Source of the DNA: Roseobacter denitrificans OCh 114
GTDB taxonomy: Bacteria > Pseudomonadota > Alphaproteobacteria > Rhodobacterales > Rhodobacteraceae
Direction of reading: 5' to 3'
Length of the DNA: 64,000 bases
Assembly (NCBI RefSeq): GCF_000014045.1
Contig: NC_008209.1
Span: 1,325,001 to 1,389,000 of the forward strand
A program made the translations under genes and the position numbers. This document shows positions 35,365 to 44,991 of the stretch, piece after piece (the stretch's first letter is position 1; every line of letters begins with the position of its first letter). The notes beneath the pieces are model-generated. The model ran no database searches. It was not told the origin of the DNA and saw nothing but the letters and a program-made list of their open reading frames with translations.

Positions 35365-35453
35365 ATCTTATAGCGTCGGGGGTCCGTCACGAACTAAGCG
35401 CGCTGCCGACCATTATCCCGACGTTTCAACTGCAAAAGTACTGTAAGGAGTGA
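35342..35453 (+). ncRNA. Candidate structured RNA upstream of the Abi-like gene
   Basis: Two helices are visible: the hairpin at 35342-35364 and a longer one formed by CGTCGGG-GGTC (35374-35384) with GACC (35408-35411) and CCCGACG (35417-35423), with an ATTAT bulge on the right arm and a 23-base apical region. It ends 30 bases before the start codon. Structured RNAs of this kind (the abiF motif) are known upstream of Abi_2-family genes, and some act as RNA antitoxins. No covariation data are available here, so the assignment is an inference. Confidence 0.35.
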
Positions 35454-36271
35454 ATGGTGTCAAGGTTTTTAACTCCAGCTGACATGCCAGAGATCGAGAA
35501 GCTGTTATCTCAGGAGCGGCTCAGTACATTTATGAATCTGACCAAAACGCGAGAAAGTGCCATAGAGTTGCATCAATCCACAATGAGTTTGGGAGTGGCG
35601 ATTTCGGCGGTCTCTGGGTTAATTGAAATCGGATTGCGCAATGCGGTTTGTCATCAGATGCTTGTGGAATTTAAGATTACGGATTGGCTTAGGAAACCCC
35701 CAGCCTCTCTGAGATGGGGTAGTTTGGAAATGTTTTCCATAAAAAAGGCAAATTCGAATGCGCAAAGAGCAGCATACTCCAAGCTGTCAGGACCGGAGAA
35801 AAGCGCCTTGGACGCTGTTGCACTTCCGAATGGGAACTATGCCAAAATTAAACATCGAAAGCTGGTGCAAAAACGGCAATCAACACTGCATGTTTTGGAA
35901 GGCCAAGTCATAGCCCAACTTACAATGCACTTTTGGAAAAGGTTGTTTTCACAAGACTATGAAAAAGTTCTCTGGAAAAGGGCTCTGAAACGGGTGTTTC
36001 CTAACAAATCAATTAGCAGAGCAAACGTTGCCGAAAAAAATTAGAAGTCATTTACCAAACGAGAAACCGGCTCGCACACCATGAACCGGTTTATGGAACG
36101 CGACTGTCTGACACGCTGGAGTCGATTGATTTTGTGCTTCAAAACTTAGGCGTCAGCCGTCCAAGTGACGAAGCTCCTCTAGCCAAGCTTATACTCCCAC
36201 AGCGCGAGATTTTAATCGGGCAAGTGGCAACATTTCAATCAACATTTATGAGGGTCACAAAGCAATCTTGA
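35454..36271 (+). pseudogene. Abi-like HEPN protein, broken by a -1 frameshift at A7
   Basis: The first frame gives 196 residues ending VAEKN at 36044. It has the Abi-like N-terminal pattern (LLSQERLSTFM, then IEIGLRNAVCHQM) and FWKRLFS further on. At the A7 tract 36034-36040 the -1 frame continues without a stop for 76 more codons to a TGA at 36269-36271 and encodes the canonical motif TRNRLAHHEPVYG (RNxxxH HEPN) and LAKLILPQREILIGQ. Joined, the protein is about 272 residues, a family-typical size. Hand counts of four 60-base lines give about 41% GC against about 60% around it, suggesting transfer. It could be a sequencing error, a true pseudogene, phase variation or programmed slippage (A-AAA-AAT). 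Family: Abi-like, likely an RNase toxin. A GTG start at 35457 is an alternative. Confidence 0.85.
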
Positions 36272-36395
36272 CCTTGATCCCTGCATACCCGTCGATTATA
36301 TGCCCACGATCACCATTTTGGTGACATAGAATCGAAACGCCGTGTTTGGTCGCTCCCGTCGCTGGGGACCACATCCGGCAAAAGGAGAAGCGACA
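36272..36395 (+). other. Leader before rplO
   Basis: Contains a short stem TCACCA-TTT-TGGTGA (36310-36324) and the AAGGAG site for rplO. A promoter is expected here because the Abi-like gene is foreign, but none is clear. Confidence 0.35.
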
Positions 36396-36878
36396 ATGAA
36401 ACTGCATGAACTTTCCGACAATGATGGTGCGGCCAAGAAACGCAAGCGCGTTGGGCGTGGTCCGGGTTCTGGCACCGGTAAAATGGGTGGCCGGGGTATC
36501 AAGGGTCAGAAATCCCGTTCGGGTGTGGCCATCAAGGGCTATGAGGGCGGCCAGATGCCGCTCTATCAACGTCTGCCAAAGCGGGGCTTCAACAAGCCGA
36601 ACCGCAAGGCCTATGCCGTTGTAAACCTTGGTCTCATCCAGAAATTCGTGGATGCGGGCAAGATCGACGCGAGCGCCGCCATCACCGAAGACGCACTAAT
36701 TGCCTCCGGCCTCGTGCGTCGCAAGAAGGACGGTATTCGCGTGCTGGCCAAGGGCGATGTGACGGGCAAACTGAACATCGAAGTCACCGGCGCATCCAAA
36801 TCCGCTATCGAAGCCGTGGCCAAAGCGGGCGGTTCCCTGACCGTTACGGCGCCCGTCGCGGAAACGTCAGAGGCGTAA
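36396..36878 (+). CDS. rplO: 50S ribosomal protein L15
   Basis: A 160-residue L15 starting [20 protein letters not shown], with the Gly-rich [20 protein letters not shown] and the C-terminal [14 protein letters not shown] region ([20 protein letters not shown]). It opens the short block rplO-secY-adk. The ATG is preceded by AAAGGAGAAG. Normal length. Confidence 0.97.
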   Translation: MKLHELSDNDGAAKKRKRVGRGPGSGTGKMGGRGIKGQKSRSGVAIKGYEGGQMPLYQRLPKRGFNKPNRKAYAVVNLGLIQKFVDAGKIDASAAITEDALIASGLVRRKKDGIRVLAKGDVTGKLNIEVTGASKSAIEAVAKAGGSLTVTAPVAETSEA

Positions 36879-36997
36879 GCCCAAGATCAGACTTGTGGGC
36901 GGCGGCTGCGCCGCTTACATACGTCTTTAGTTTTCCATGACGCCGCCCAGCCGGAAAACGGCCCGGGCGGCGCATTTGTTACGAAAGAGAGCCCTTC

Positions 36998-38358
<1,361 letters not shown>

Positions 38359-38362
<4 letters not shown>

Positions 38363-39006
38363 ATATAATACTGTTGGGGCCACCAGGGGCCGGTAAAGGA
38401 ACACAGGCCCGGATGCTCGAACAAGAGCGCGGCATGGTCCAGTTGAGCACCGGTGATATGCTGCGCGAGGCCAAGGACAGCGGCACGGAGATGGGAAAGG
38501 TTGTCGCCGATGTGATGGCGCGCGGTGCCCTGGTGACGGATGAGATCGTGATCGGTCTGATCAAGGAAAAGCTGGATACGGTCGAGGCGTCGGGTTTCAT
38601 CTTTGACGGTTTCCCACGCACTTTGGCGCAGGCCGATGCCTTGGGTGCTTTGATGGAAGAAACGGGCCAGACGCTGGATAAAGTGGTTGAGATGCGCGTT
38701 GATGATGCAGCCCTTGTGGCGCGGATCACGGCACGGTCGACCTGCGCGGGCTGCGGTGAGGTCTACAACGATCAAACCAAGCCAATCCCGGCCGACGGGG
38801 TGTGCACCAATTGCGGGCAGGCCAAGGAATTCAAGCGTCGCGCGGATGACAATGAGGAAAGCCTCAAGACGCGTCTGATGGAATATTACAAACAGACCTC
38901 GCCGCTGATCGGGTATTACTATGCCAAGGGCATGCTGTCGCGGGTCGACGGTCTGGGCGCGATTGATGCGGTGCAGGGCGAAATCAAGGCTGTGTTGGAC
39001 GCGTAA
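38359..39006 (+). CDS. adk: Adenylate kinase
   Basis: A 215-residue long-form adenylate kinase. P-loop GPPGAGKGT (residues 7-15), the DGFPRT motif, and a LID with four cysteines (129, 132, 149, 152) in two CxxC pairs that bind zinc. It interconverts ATP, AMP and ADP. It overlaps secY by four bases, as in the classic spc operon. The next ribosomal gene, rpsM, is displaced by the 401-residue gene. Confidence 0.97.
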
Positions 39007-39032
39007 ACGCCGACACCGGCTAAGATCCCGAC

Positions 39033-40238
39033 TTAAACTTCGTCAGGCTTTCTGATCTGGGCCGCGAAGCTGGGAATCCGGTGCAGGATGAAGTCATAAA
39101 AGGCAGCATTGCGCTTTTTGGCCCCTTTGATCTTCTGATCCTTGAGGTGCTTGATGGCCGCTTCCAGAACAGACACCACCTGTTTGTTGGTTTCCCATTT
39201 TTTGGCCGCCCCGCGTGAAGGATGCCACCCTTCCACCCGGCCATTAATCTTGCGAAACACTTCGAAGAGCTTTCCGTCGGTCGCGACGTCCATACCCGGT
39301 GCATCATCGGGCGATTTGATGGCCTCCCCTGCCCAGCTTGGCAGTTTGCGCCCTCTTGTCACCAACCTTACGAAGGCGGGCATCTTTGACGGGTTGGGCA
39401 CATTCAGCCTCTTGGCAATGTATTTCGCCTCCTCGTGGAAATAGGCCTTGGAGGCAGCCCTTTCGACCTCCTTTCGGGTGATGGAGGGGTCTTTCTCGGC
39501 CAGCGCCAGACCTTCATTCAGAAACCTCCGGTAGAGCTTGGGGTTCTTCTTTGCAAACTCGGCGGCGGCCGCATCGAAATCAATGTTGTATTGCAGGGTC
39601 TGGCCGTGTTTGGACTTGGTCGGACCCTTGCCGTGGGTCGTGCGGATGCGTCCGTCCGGAAAGTAGATGCTGCCGATCTTGCCATCGGCGACGCTGGCAA
39701 TCAGTGTTCTGGGTGCTTCCTCTTTATATTCGTCTTTTGCCCACTTTGGCACGCCGGTGGGGTCGATGTTCTGCCAACCGGGTTTTTCGCCCGGTGCGAC
39801 ATCAGGCAGGCGCGGGCTTGAGGAGGTGTCGACAGTGCCGGTCTTGCCGACCTTTTTTCTATATTCCTCTTGCGCCCAGCCGGGCGCGCCATCGGCAGGA
39901 TCGTTTTTAAGCACGCCTTTTTCGTCATAAGCGGGTTTGCCGTAGCCTTTGTCAGCCCAGCCCGGCAGCTTGTCTGATGCGGGCAACGGATACTTATAGT
40001 CTTCAACGCCGCGTCCGAGTGACGGGCTGCGGCTGGTGTCCACCTCGCGTTGAAGCGTCAGGCTTGCACGGTGCTGGTAGGCGCGAAGTTGTTGGACGGG
40101 TTGGCTTCTATCTGCCAACGTCTGCAGGTTGCTCAGCGTCTCGTTCGCCGGGTGACGTCCGGTCCCAGGGCTGCCATGCGCGCGGCGCTGGTTGCGGGTT
40201 GCACGCCCTTGTTGTTTGTAAGTGCCCAAGGCTGCCAC
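39033..40238 (-). CDS. Hypothetical protein with injection-system-cargo-like N-terminus
   Basis: A 401-residue, highly charged protein on the opposite strand to its ribosomal neighbours. Residues 31-58 (ANETLSNLQTLADRSQPVQQ and on) resemble, in my recollection, the N-terminal motif of eCIS/polymorphic-toxin cargo proteins such as 'QRKLQ..A..SPQVQQLKAYQ'. Residues 66-175 contain three W-containing repeats (PGWADKGY, PGWAQEEY, PKWAKDEY) and two DTS-S-SP units. The C-terminal half (about 180-401) is Lys/Ala-rich with predicted helices and no catalytic signature I recognise. It starts at GTG. GC is normal. Function unknown; there is no secretion gene nearby. Confidence 0.6.
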   Translation of the reverse strand: MAALGTYKQQGRATRNQRRAHGSPGTGRHPANETLSNLQTLADRSQPVQQLRAYQHRASLTLQREVDTSRSPSLGRGVEDYKYPLPASDKLPGWADKGYGKPAYDEKGVLKNDPADGAPGWAQEEYRKKVGKTGTVDTSSSPRLPDVAPGEKPGWQNIDPTGVPKWAKDEYKEEAPRTLIASVADGKIGSIYFPDGRIRTTHGKGPTKSKHGQTLQYNIDFDAAAAEFAKKNPKLYRRFLNEGLALAEKDPSITRKEVERAASKAYFHEEAKYIAKRLNVPNPSKMPAFVRLVTRGRKLPSWAGEAIKSPDDAPGMDVATDGKLFEVFRKINGRVEGWHPSRGAAKKWETNKQVVSVLEAAIKHLKDQKIKGAKKRNAAFYDFILHRIPSFAAQIRKPDEV

Positions 40239-40536
40239 CTCGTTGCTGATGATCGTTACCAGAGGGATACTAGTATAAGTTGATCTTTGGGTCTATGCTG
40301 GTGCGGCGCGCGCGCAGCTTTGTGCCGCGTACTGCTGTGAAAACCAGCGCCTTGACGCCATGTTAAAAACCCCATACCACGCGCTATCTCTAACGAGAAT
40401 CAATCTGCGGGACTTGTCGCTCTTGTCTGTGCAGGATCACCTGATCAGCTGACGCCCGGTGCTTTGGATGCGCTGGGCTTCGTTTGTGAAAAAAGGGTCT
40501 GGAATCACGGACCCGCAACGAAAAGGAAGATACCAC
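40239..40536 (+). other. Leader region before rpsM
   Basis: No gene is supported. It holds a candidate promoter (40352-40380) and a short hairpin GGGTCTG / CGGACCC near 40495-40513, 24 bases before the rpsM start. Confidence 0.4.
40352..40380 (+). promoter_or_regulatory. Candidate sigma-70 promoter for rpsM
   Basis: TTGACG and TACCAC, exactly 17 bases apart, lie about 155 bases before the rpsM GTG. The -35 is perfect for alphaproteobacteria; the -10 is weak. Confidence 0.4.
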
Positions 40537-40905
40537 GTGGCACGTATTGCCGGCGTCAATATCCCGACTGCAAAGCGGGTTCCCATCGCCCTCACCTATA
40601 TCACTGGAATCGGTAACACCTCCGCAAAACAGATTTGCGAAGCGGTTGGCATCGATCCATCCCGCCGTGTCAACGAGCTCAGCGATGCCGAAGTTCTGGC
40701 CGTGCGCGAGCATATCGACGCCAACTACACCGTTGAAGGTGACCTGCGTCGTGAAGTGCAGATGAACGTCAAGCGTCTGATGGACCTTGGCTGCTACCGT
40801 GGCCTGCGCCACCGTCGCAACCTGCCGGTTCGCGGTCAGCGCACCCACACAAATGCTCGCACGCGCAAAGGCCCCGCGAAGGCCATTGCCGGCAAGAAGA
40901 AATAA
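40537..40905 (+). CDS. rpsM: 30S ribosomal protein S13
   Basis: A 122-residue S13 starting at GTG with [20 protein letters not shown] and the C-terminal [20 protein letters not shown]. It contacts tRNA in the A and P sites. An AAAAGGAAG site lies before the start, and the longer frame to the left is leader. It opens the alpha-type block rpsM-rpsK-rpoA-rplQ. Confidence 0.97.
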   Translation: MARIAGVNIPTAKRVPIALTYITGIGNTSAKQICEAVGIDPSRRVNELSDAEVLAVREHIDANYTVEGDLRREVQMNVKRLMDLGCYRGLRHRRNLPVRGQRTHTNARTRKGPAKAIAGKKK

Positions 40906-40920
40906 GGGAGGGTCTGACCA

Positions 40921-41310
40921 ATGGCACGTGATAAAGTACGCGTTAAGAAAAAGGCCAGCAAGAACATCGCCGCAGGTGTGGCGCATGTGAACAGCTCCTT
41001 CAACAACACCAAGATCCTGATTTCGGACGTGCAGGGCAATGCGATCTCGTGGTCCTCTGCCGGCACGATGGGATTCAAAGGCTCGCGGAAATCCACACCT
41101 TACGCCGCACAGATGGCTGCTGAGGATGCGGGCCGCAAGGCGCAGGAACATGGCGTTAAAACGCTTGAGGTCGAAGTGCAGGGGCCGGGCTCGGGGCGTG
41201 AAAGCGCGTTGCGTGCGCTGGCTGCTGCCGGGTTCAACATCACCTCGATCCGTGATGTAACGCCGATGGCGCACAACGGCTGCCGCCCCCCAAAGCGCCG
41301 CCGCGTTTAA
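40921..41310 (+). CDS. rpsK: 30S ribosomal protein S11
   Basis: A 129-residue S11 with [20 protein letters not shown] and the C-terminal [21 protein letters not shown]. It binds the 16S platform near the mRNA exit. It lies 15 bases after rpsM with a GGGAGGG site. Length is normal. Confidence 0.97.
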   Translation: MARDKVRVKKKASKNIAAGVAHVNSSFNNTKILISDVQGNAISWSSAGTMGFKGSRKSTPYAAQMAAEDAGRKAQEHGVKTLEVEVQGPGSGRESALRALAAAGFNITSIRDVTPMAHNGCRPPKRRRV

Positions 41311-41424
41311 GCTGTTTTACCAGATTTGGGGCCGTGTGTTCGCGCACGGCCCCCATCCGCTTTTTTGAAACCTCGAGCGTCTGCACCTTTCGGACATGGG
41401 GCGCAGACAAGAATGGAGGGACGC

Positions 41425-42441
41425 ATGATCCACAAGAACTGGGCTGAATTGATCAAGCCGCAACAACTTGACGTCAAACCGGGCAATGATCCGGCACGTC
41501 AGGCAACCGTCACGGCGGAACCGCTGGAGCGCGGCTTTGGCCTGACCATGGGCAACGCGCTGCGTCGTGTTCTGATGTCGTCGCTGCAGGGGGCCGCGAT
41601 CACCTCTGTGCAGATCGACAATGTATTGCACGAGTTTTCATCGGTGGCCGGTGTGCGGGAAGACGTCACTGACATCATCCTGAACCTCAAGGGCGTTTCC
41701 ATCCGTATGGAAGTCGAAGGGCCAAAGCGGCTGTCGATCTCCGCCAAGGGGCCGGGTGTTGTGACTGCTGGTGACATTTCGGAATCTGCGGGCATCGAAA
41801 TCCTGAACCGGGATCATGTGATCTGCCACCTTGATGACGGTGCCGACGTTTACATGGAACTGACCGTCAATCAGGGTAAAGGCTATGTTTCTGCCGAAAA
41901 GAACAAGCCAGAGGACGCACCCATTGGCCTGATCCCGATTGATGCGATCTATTCGCCGGTCAAGAAGGTCAGCTATGACGTGCAACCGACCCGCGAAGGT
42001 CAGGTGCTGGATTATGACAAGCTGACCATGAAGGTCGAAACCGATGGGTCACTGACGCCGGATGATGCGGTGGCGTTCGCCGCGCGCATTCTGCAGGACC
42101 AGCTGGGCATCTTCGTCAACTTCGAAGAGCCTGAATCCGCCTCCCGCGCGGATGAGGACGACGGTCTGGAGTTCAACCCGCTGCTGCTCAAGAAAGTGGA
42201 CGACTTGGAACTGTCGGTACGTTCTGCAAACTGTCTGAAGAATGACAACATCGTCTACATCGGTGATCTCATTCAGAAGACCGAAGCGGAGATGCTGCGC
42301 ACGCCGAACTTTGGGCGTAAGTCGCTCAATGAGATCAAGGAAGTGCTCTCGGGCATGGGTCTGCATCTCGGCATGGACGTCGAGGACTGGCCGCCGGACA
42401 ACATCGAAGACCTGGCCAAGAAATTCGAAGACTCTTTCTAA
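41425..42441 (+). CDS. rpoA: RNA polymerase alpha subunit
   Basis: A 338-residue alpha subunit. The N-terminal domain (about 1-235) includes the dimerisation sequence [20 protein letters not shown], and the C-terminal domain (about 255-335) has the DNA-binding helix-hairpin region [13 protein letters not shown]. The ATG at 41425 is preferred over that at 41413: it has the GGAGGG site at a correct distance and gives the family length. rpsD, often found in this operon, is absent. Confidence 0.97.
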   Translation: MIHKNWAELIKPQQLDVKPGNDPARQATVTAEPLERGFGLTMGNALRRVLMSSLQGAAITSVQIDNVLHEFSSVAGVREDVTDIILNLKGVSIRMEVEGPKRLSISAKGPGVVTAGDISESAGIEILNRDHVICHLDDGADVYMELTVNQGKGYVSAEKNKPEDAPIGLIPIDAIYSPVKKVSYDVQPTREGQVLDYDKLTMKVETDGSLTPDDAVAFAARILQDQLGIFVNFEEPESASRADEDDGLEFNPLLLKKVDDLELSVRSANCLKNDNIVYIGDLIQKTEAEMLRTPNFGRKSLNEIKEVLSGMGLHLGMDVEDWPPDNIEDLAKKFEDSF

Positions 42442-42498
42442 GGTCCGACCAATGCCCGCAGGTGCGGGGACGATCCGGGTCGCAAGGCCCCAAGGAGA

Positions 42499-42522
42499 AC
42501 CGGGTGACACGCATCACCCGGT
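42499..42522 (+). repeat. Hairpin in the rpoA-rplQ spacer
   Basis: ACCGGGTGA, CACGCA, TCACCCGGT is a perfect nine-pair stem with a six-base loop and no U run. It may stabilise mRNA ends or modulate rplQ. Confidence 0.6.
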
Positions 42523-42570
42523 CAGACAAAGCAAAACGGCCCGTAGAGGGCACATTTAGGAGAAGAGACA

Positions 42571-42993
42571 ATGCGTCACGCACGTGGATACCGCCGCCTG
42601 AACCGCACACATGAGCACCGCAAGGCGCTCTGGGCCAATATGGCGGGTTCGCTCATCGAACATGAGCAAATCAAGACAACCTTGCCCAAGGCCAAGGAAC
42701 TGCGCCCGATCATCGAGAAGATGATCACGCTGGCCAAGCGCGGCGATTTGCATGCGCGCCGTCAGGCGGCATCGAAACTGAAGGAAGATCAATACGTTGC
42801 GAAACTGTTTGACGTTCTGGGCCCACGCTACAAAGACCGTCAGGGTGGCTATGTCCGCGTTCTGAAAGCCGGATTTCGCTATGGCGACATGGCACCGATG
42901 GCCATCATCGAATTCGTAGACCGCGACCGGGATGCAAAAGGGGCCGCCGACAGAGCGCGCCTCGCAGCAGAAGAGAACGCCGAAGAGGCATAA
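42571..42993 (+). CDS. rplQ: 50S ribosomal protein L17
   Basis: A 140-residue L17 with [20 protein letters not shown] and the signature region [19 protein letters not shown]. The C-terminus ends in an acidic tail (AAEENAEEA). A TTAGGAG site precedes the ATG. It is last in the block; a strong terminator follows. Confidence 0.97.
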   Translation: MRHARGYRRLNRTHEHRKALWANMAGSLIEHEQIKTTLPKAKELRPIIEKMITLAKRGDLHARRQAASKLKEDQYVAKLFDVLGPRYKDRQGGYVRVLKAGFRYGDMAPMAIIEFVDRDRDAKGAADRARLAAEENAEEA

Positions 42994-43015
42994 GCTCTTT
43001 AAAGGCCACTGCTGG

Positions 43016-43051
43016 AAAAGCCCTTGTCCCGCGCGGGACGAGGGCTTTTTT
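43016..43051 (+). terminator. Intrinsic terminator after rplQ
   Basis: AAAAGCCCTTGTCCCGC and GCGGGACGAGGGCTTTT make a 17-pair stem with one wobble, ending in T6. It closes the rpsM-rplQ block. Confidence 0.93.
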
Positions 43052-43166
43052 GATGAGGTGGTTGTAGCGCATGGTGCTGATGGCGTTGCACTTGCCCGGC
43101 TTGGGACAGGCGCGCCGGGGGTGTCGCCATGTAAAATCGCGTGTGGTTTGCAGCGCTGCGCGGACT

Positions 43167-43185
43167 CGCACCAAGGTGCGTTTTT
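43167..43185 (+). terminator. Weak second terminator before rarA
   Basis: CGCACC and GGTGCG form a short stem with a minimal loop, followed by T5. It lies 31 bases before the rarA start. Confidence 0.4.
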
Positions 43186-43215
43186 CGGTAATACGGCGCA
43201 AAAATGGAGTAGGCT

Positions 43216-44541
43216 ATGGACCTGTTTGGCCAGTCGGGCGGAAACGACAAGACGCCACAGCATGCAAAGACGCGTCCGCTGGCGGATTTGCTCAGGCCGC
43301 AGTCTCTTGACGAGGTGATAGGTCAGGAAAAACTGCTGGCTGAGGACGGCCCACTGGGGTCCATGCTGGCGGCGGAACGTTTGACGTCTTTGATCCTTTG
43401 GGGGCCGCCCGGCGTTGGGAAGACGACGATTGCCCGACTTCTGGCGCATCGGACCGATCTGCATTTCGAACAGATCAGCGCGATTTTCAGCGGCGTGTCC
43501 GATCTCAAGAAGGTCTTCCAGGCTGCCCGTGATCGTGCATCGCTCGGGCAGGGCACTTTCCTTTTCATTGATGAGATTCATCGGTTCAACAAGGCACAGT
43601 TGGATTCGCTGCTGCCGGTGATGGAGGACGGCACCGTTACTGTGTGCGGTGCGACCACCGAAAACCCCTCATTCAGCGTGAATGGTTCTGTGCTCAGCCG
43701 CTGTCAGGTGATGGTGCTGGAGCGCCTTGATGCCACGGCGCTGGCAAGGTTGCTGGCACGCGCAGAGGCGCAGACCGGACAGGCGCTGCCGCTGACGGAT
43801 GATGCCAAATCGCTGTTATGCGCCATGGCCGATGGGGACGGGCGTGCCCTGCTCAATCTGGTTGAAAGTGTGCGTGCATGGCCACAGGATCAGACCTATT
43901 CGGCAGAGGATATCGCCGGTCGGCTGACCCGGCGCGCCGCATTGCATGACCGCGCCGGAGACGGTCATTACGCGATCGCCAGTGCCATCCAGAAATCAAT
44001 TCGCGGATCTGATCCGGAGGCGGCGATCTACTGGGTGCACAGGGCGCTTGAAGGGGGGGAAGACCCGCGTTTCATTCTGCGGCGCCTGACGATGATCGCC
44101 TGGGAGGACGTGGGGCTGGCGGACCCAGAAGCCTCGCGCGTTTGCCTGAGCGCGTGGGATACCTACGAAAGGCTCGGCAGCCCGGAGGGGGATCTGGCCT
44201 TGTCGCAGGCGGCGATTTATCTGGCGCTCGCGCCGAAATCGAATGCCGGATATGTGGCGCATAAAGCGTCGCGTGCGGATGCGAAAAAGTCCGGCTCCCT
44301 GCCGCCACCGATGCATATCCTGAACGGGCCGACAAAGATGATGCAGGACCTCGGTTTCAGGAAGGGCTATCAATATGACCATGATGCACCGGAAGGCTTC
44401 TCGGGTCAGAATTACTTTCCCGACGGTCTGAAAAGGCCGCAGCACTACGCGCCCGTTGAACGTGGCTTTGAGCGGGAACTTGCAAAGCGCGTGCGCTACT
44501 TTGACAAGTTGCGTCAGGAGCGGGACGACAATGCAACGTGA
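43216..44541 (+). CDS. rarA: Replication-associated recombination protein RarA
   Basis: A 441-residue AAA+ ATPase of the RarA/MgsA/WRNIP family. Walker A is GPPGVGKTT, Walker B and sensor region are FLFIDEIHRFN and GATTENPSFSV, and the C-terminal tetramerisation domain includes RRLTMIAWEDVGLADP and HILNGPTKMMQDLG. It acts at stalled forks with SSB and RecA. The ATG at 43216 follows GGAG. It heads a co-directional run; a 66-base gap separates it from crcB. Confidence 0.94.
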   Translation: MDLFGQSGGNDKTPQHAKTRPLADLLRPQSLDEVIGQEKLLAEDGPLGSMLAAERLTSLILWGPPGVGKTTIARLLAHRTDLHFEQISAIFSGVSDLKKVFQAARDRASLGQGTFLFIDEIHRFNKAQLDSLLPVMEDGTVTVCGATTENPSFSVNGSVLSRCQVMVLERLDATALARLLARAEAQTGQALPLTDDAKSLLCAMADGDGRALLNLVESVRAWPQDQTYSAEDIAGRLTRRAALHDRAGDGHYAIASAIQKSIRGSDPEAAIYWVHRALEGGEDPRFILRRLTMIAWEDVGLADPEASRVCLSAWDTYERLGSPEGDLALSQAAIYLALAPKSNAGYVAHKASRADAKKSGSLPPPMHILNGPTKMMQDLGFRKGYQYDHDAPEGFSGQNYFPDGLKRPQHYAPVERGFERELAKRVRYFDKLRQERDDNAT

Positions 44542-44607
44542 TCCGCAGGCCCTTGCGGCGCGGGCGGAAAACTTGACAACGGGTGCTGGACGCGGGACAG
44601 ACCGCGC

Positions 44608-44991
44608 ATGATGAAGTCTTTGATCCTTGTGGCCGCCGGGGGTGCGATTGGTGCGTCTTTGCGCTATTTGCTCGGGGCCGGCGTTTACCGTCTGACCGGG
44701 GGTCCAACGGGTTTTCCGGTGGCGATCATGATGGCCAATGTATTGGGGTCGATTGCCATGGGGTTTTTCGTGGTCTGGGCGGCGCATCGCGGGCTGACGC
44801 ATCTGAGCCCCTTTGTCATGACCGGCGTGCTGGGCGGTTTCACGACGTTTTCCGCCTTTTCGCTGGAAACCGTGACATTGTTTGAGCGGGGCGAGATCTG
44901 GCAGGCGGGGCTTTATGTTGCGCTGTCGGTCGGGCTGTCGGTATTTGGATTGATGGCGGGCCTCTGGGTCGCGCGTGGGGTATATTTATGA
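44608..44991 (+). CDS. crcB: Fluoride channel CrcB/Fluc
   Basis: A 127-residue four-span Fluc fluoride exporter. It has the GGAIGASLRYLLG N-terminal motif, the NVLGSIAMGFFVV segment with the pore Asn, and the GGFTTFSAFSLE signature with the sodium-binding TM3 break. It works as a dual-topology dimer. No fluoride riboswitch is visible upstream (66 bases after rarA only). A second ATG at 44611 is possible. Its end overlaps the pseudouridine synthase ATG by four bases. Confidence 0.93.
   Translation: MMKSLILVAAGGAIGASLRYLLGAGVYRLTGGPTGFPVAIMMANVLGSIAMGFFVVWAAHRGLTHLSPFVMTGVLGGFTTFSAFSLETVTLFERGEIWQAGLYVALSVGLSVFGLMAGLWVARGVYL

Noticed and set aside
35371..35430. A tRNA-like fold upstream of the Abi gene
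   Set aside because: The end arms pair like an acceptor stem, but no valid anticodon or T arm can be drawn and the anticodon stem does not pair; it fits better as a hairpin RNA.
43167..43185. Stem before rarA as a second strong terminator
   Set aside because: Kept only as weak: the stem is short with a minimal loop, so I do not rely on it.
44542..44607. Fluoride riboswitch upstream of crcB
   Set aside because: The 66-base gap after rarA lacks the conserved fluoride riboswitch pseudoknot and terminator; nothing convincing could be folded.
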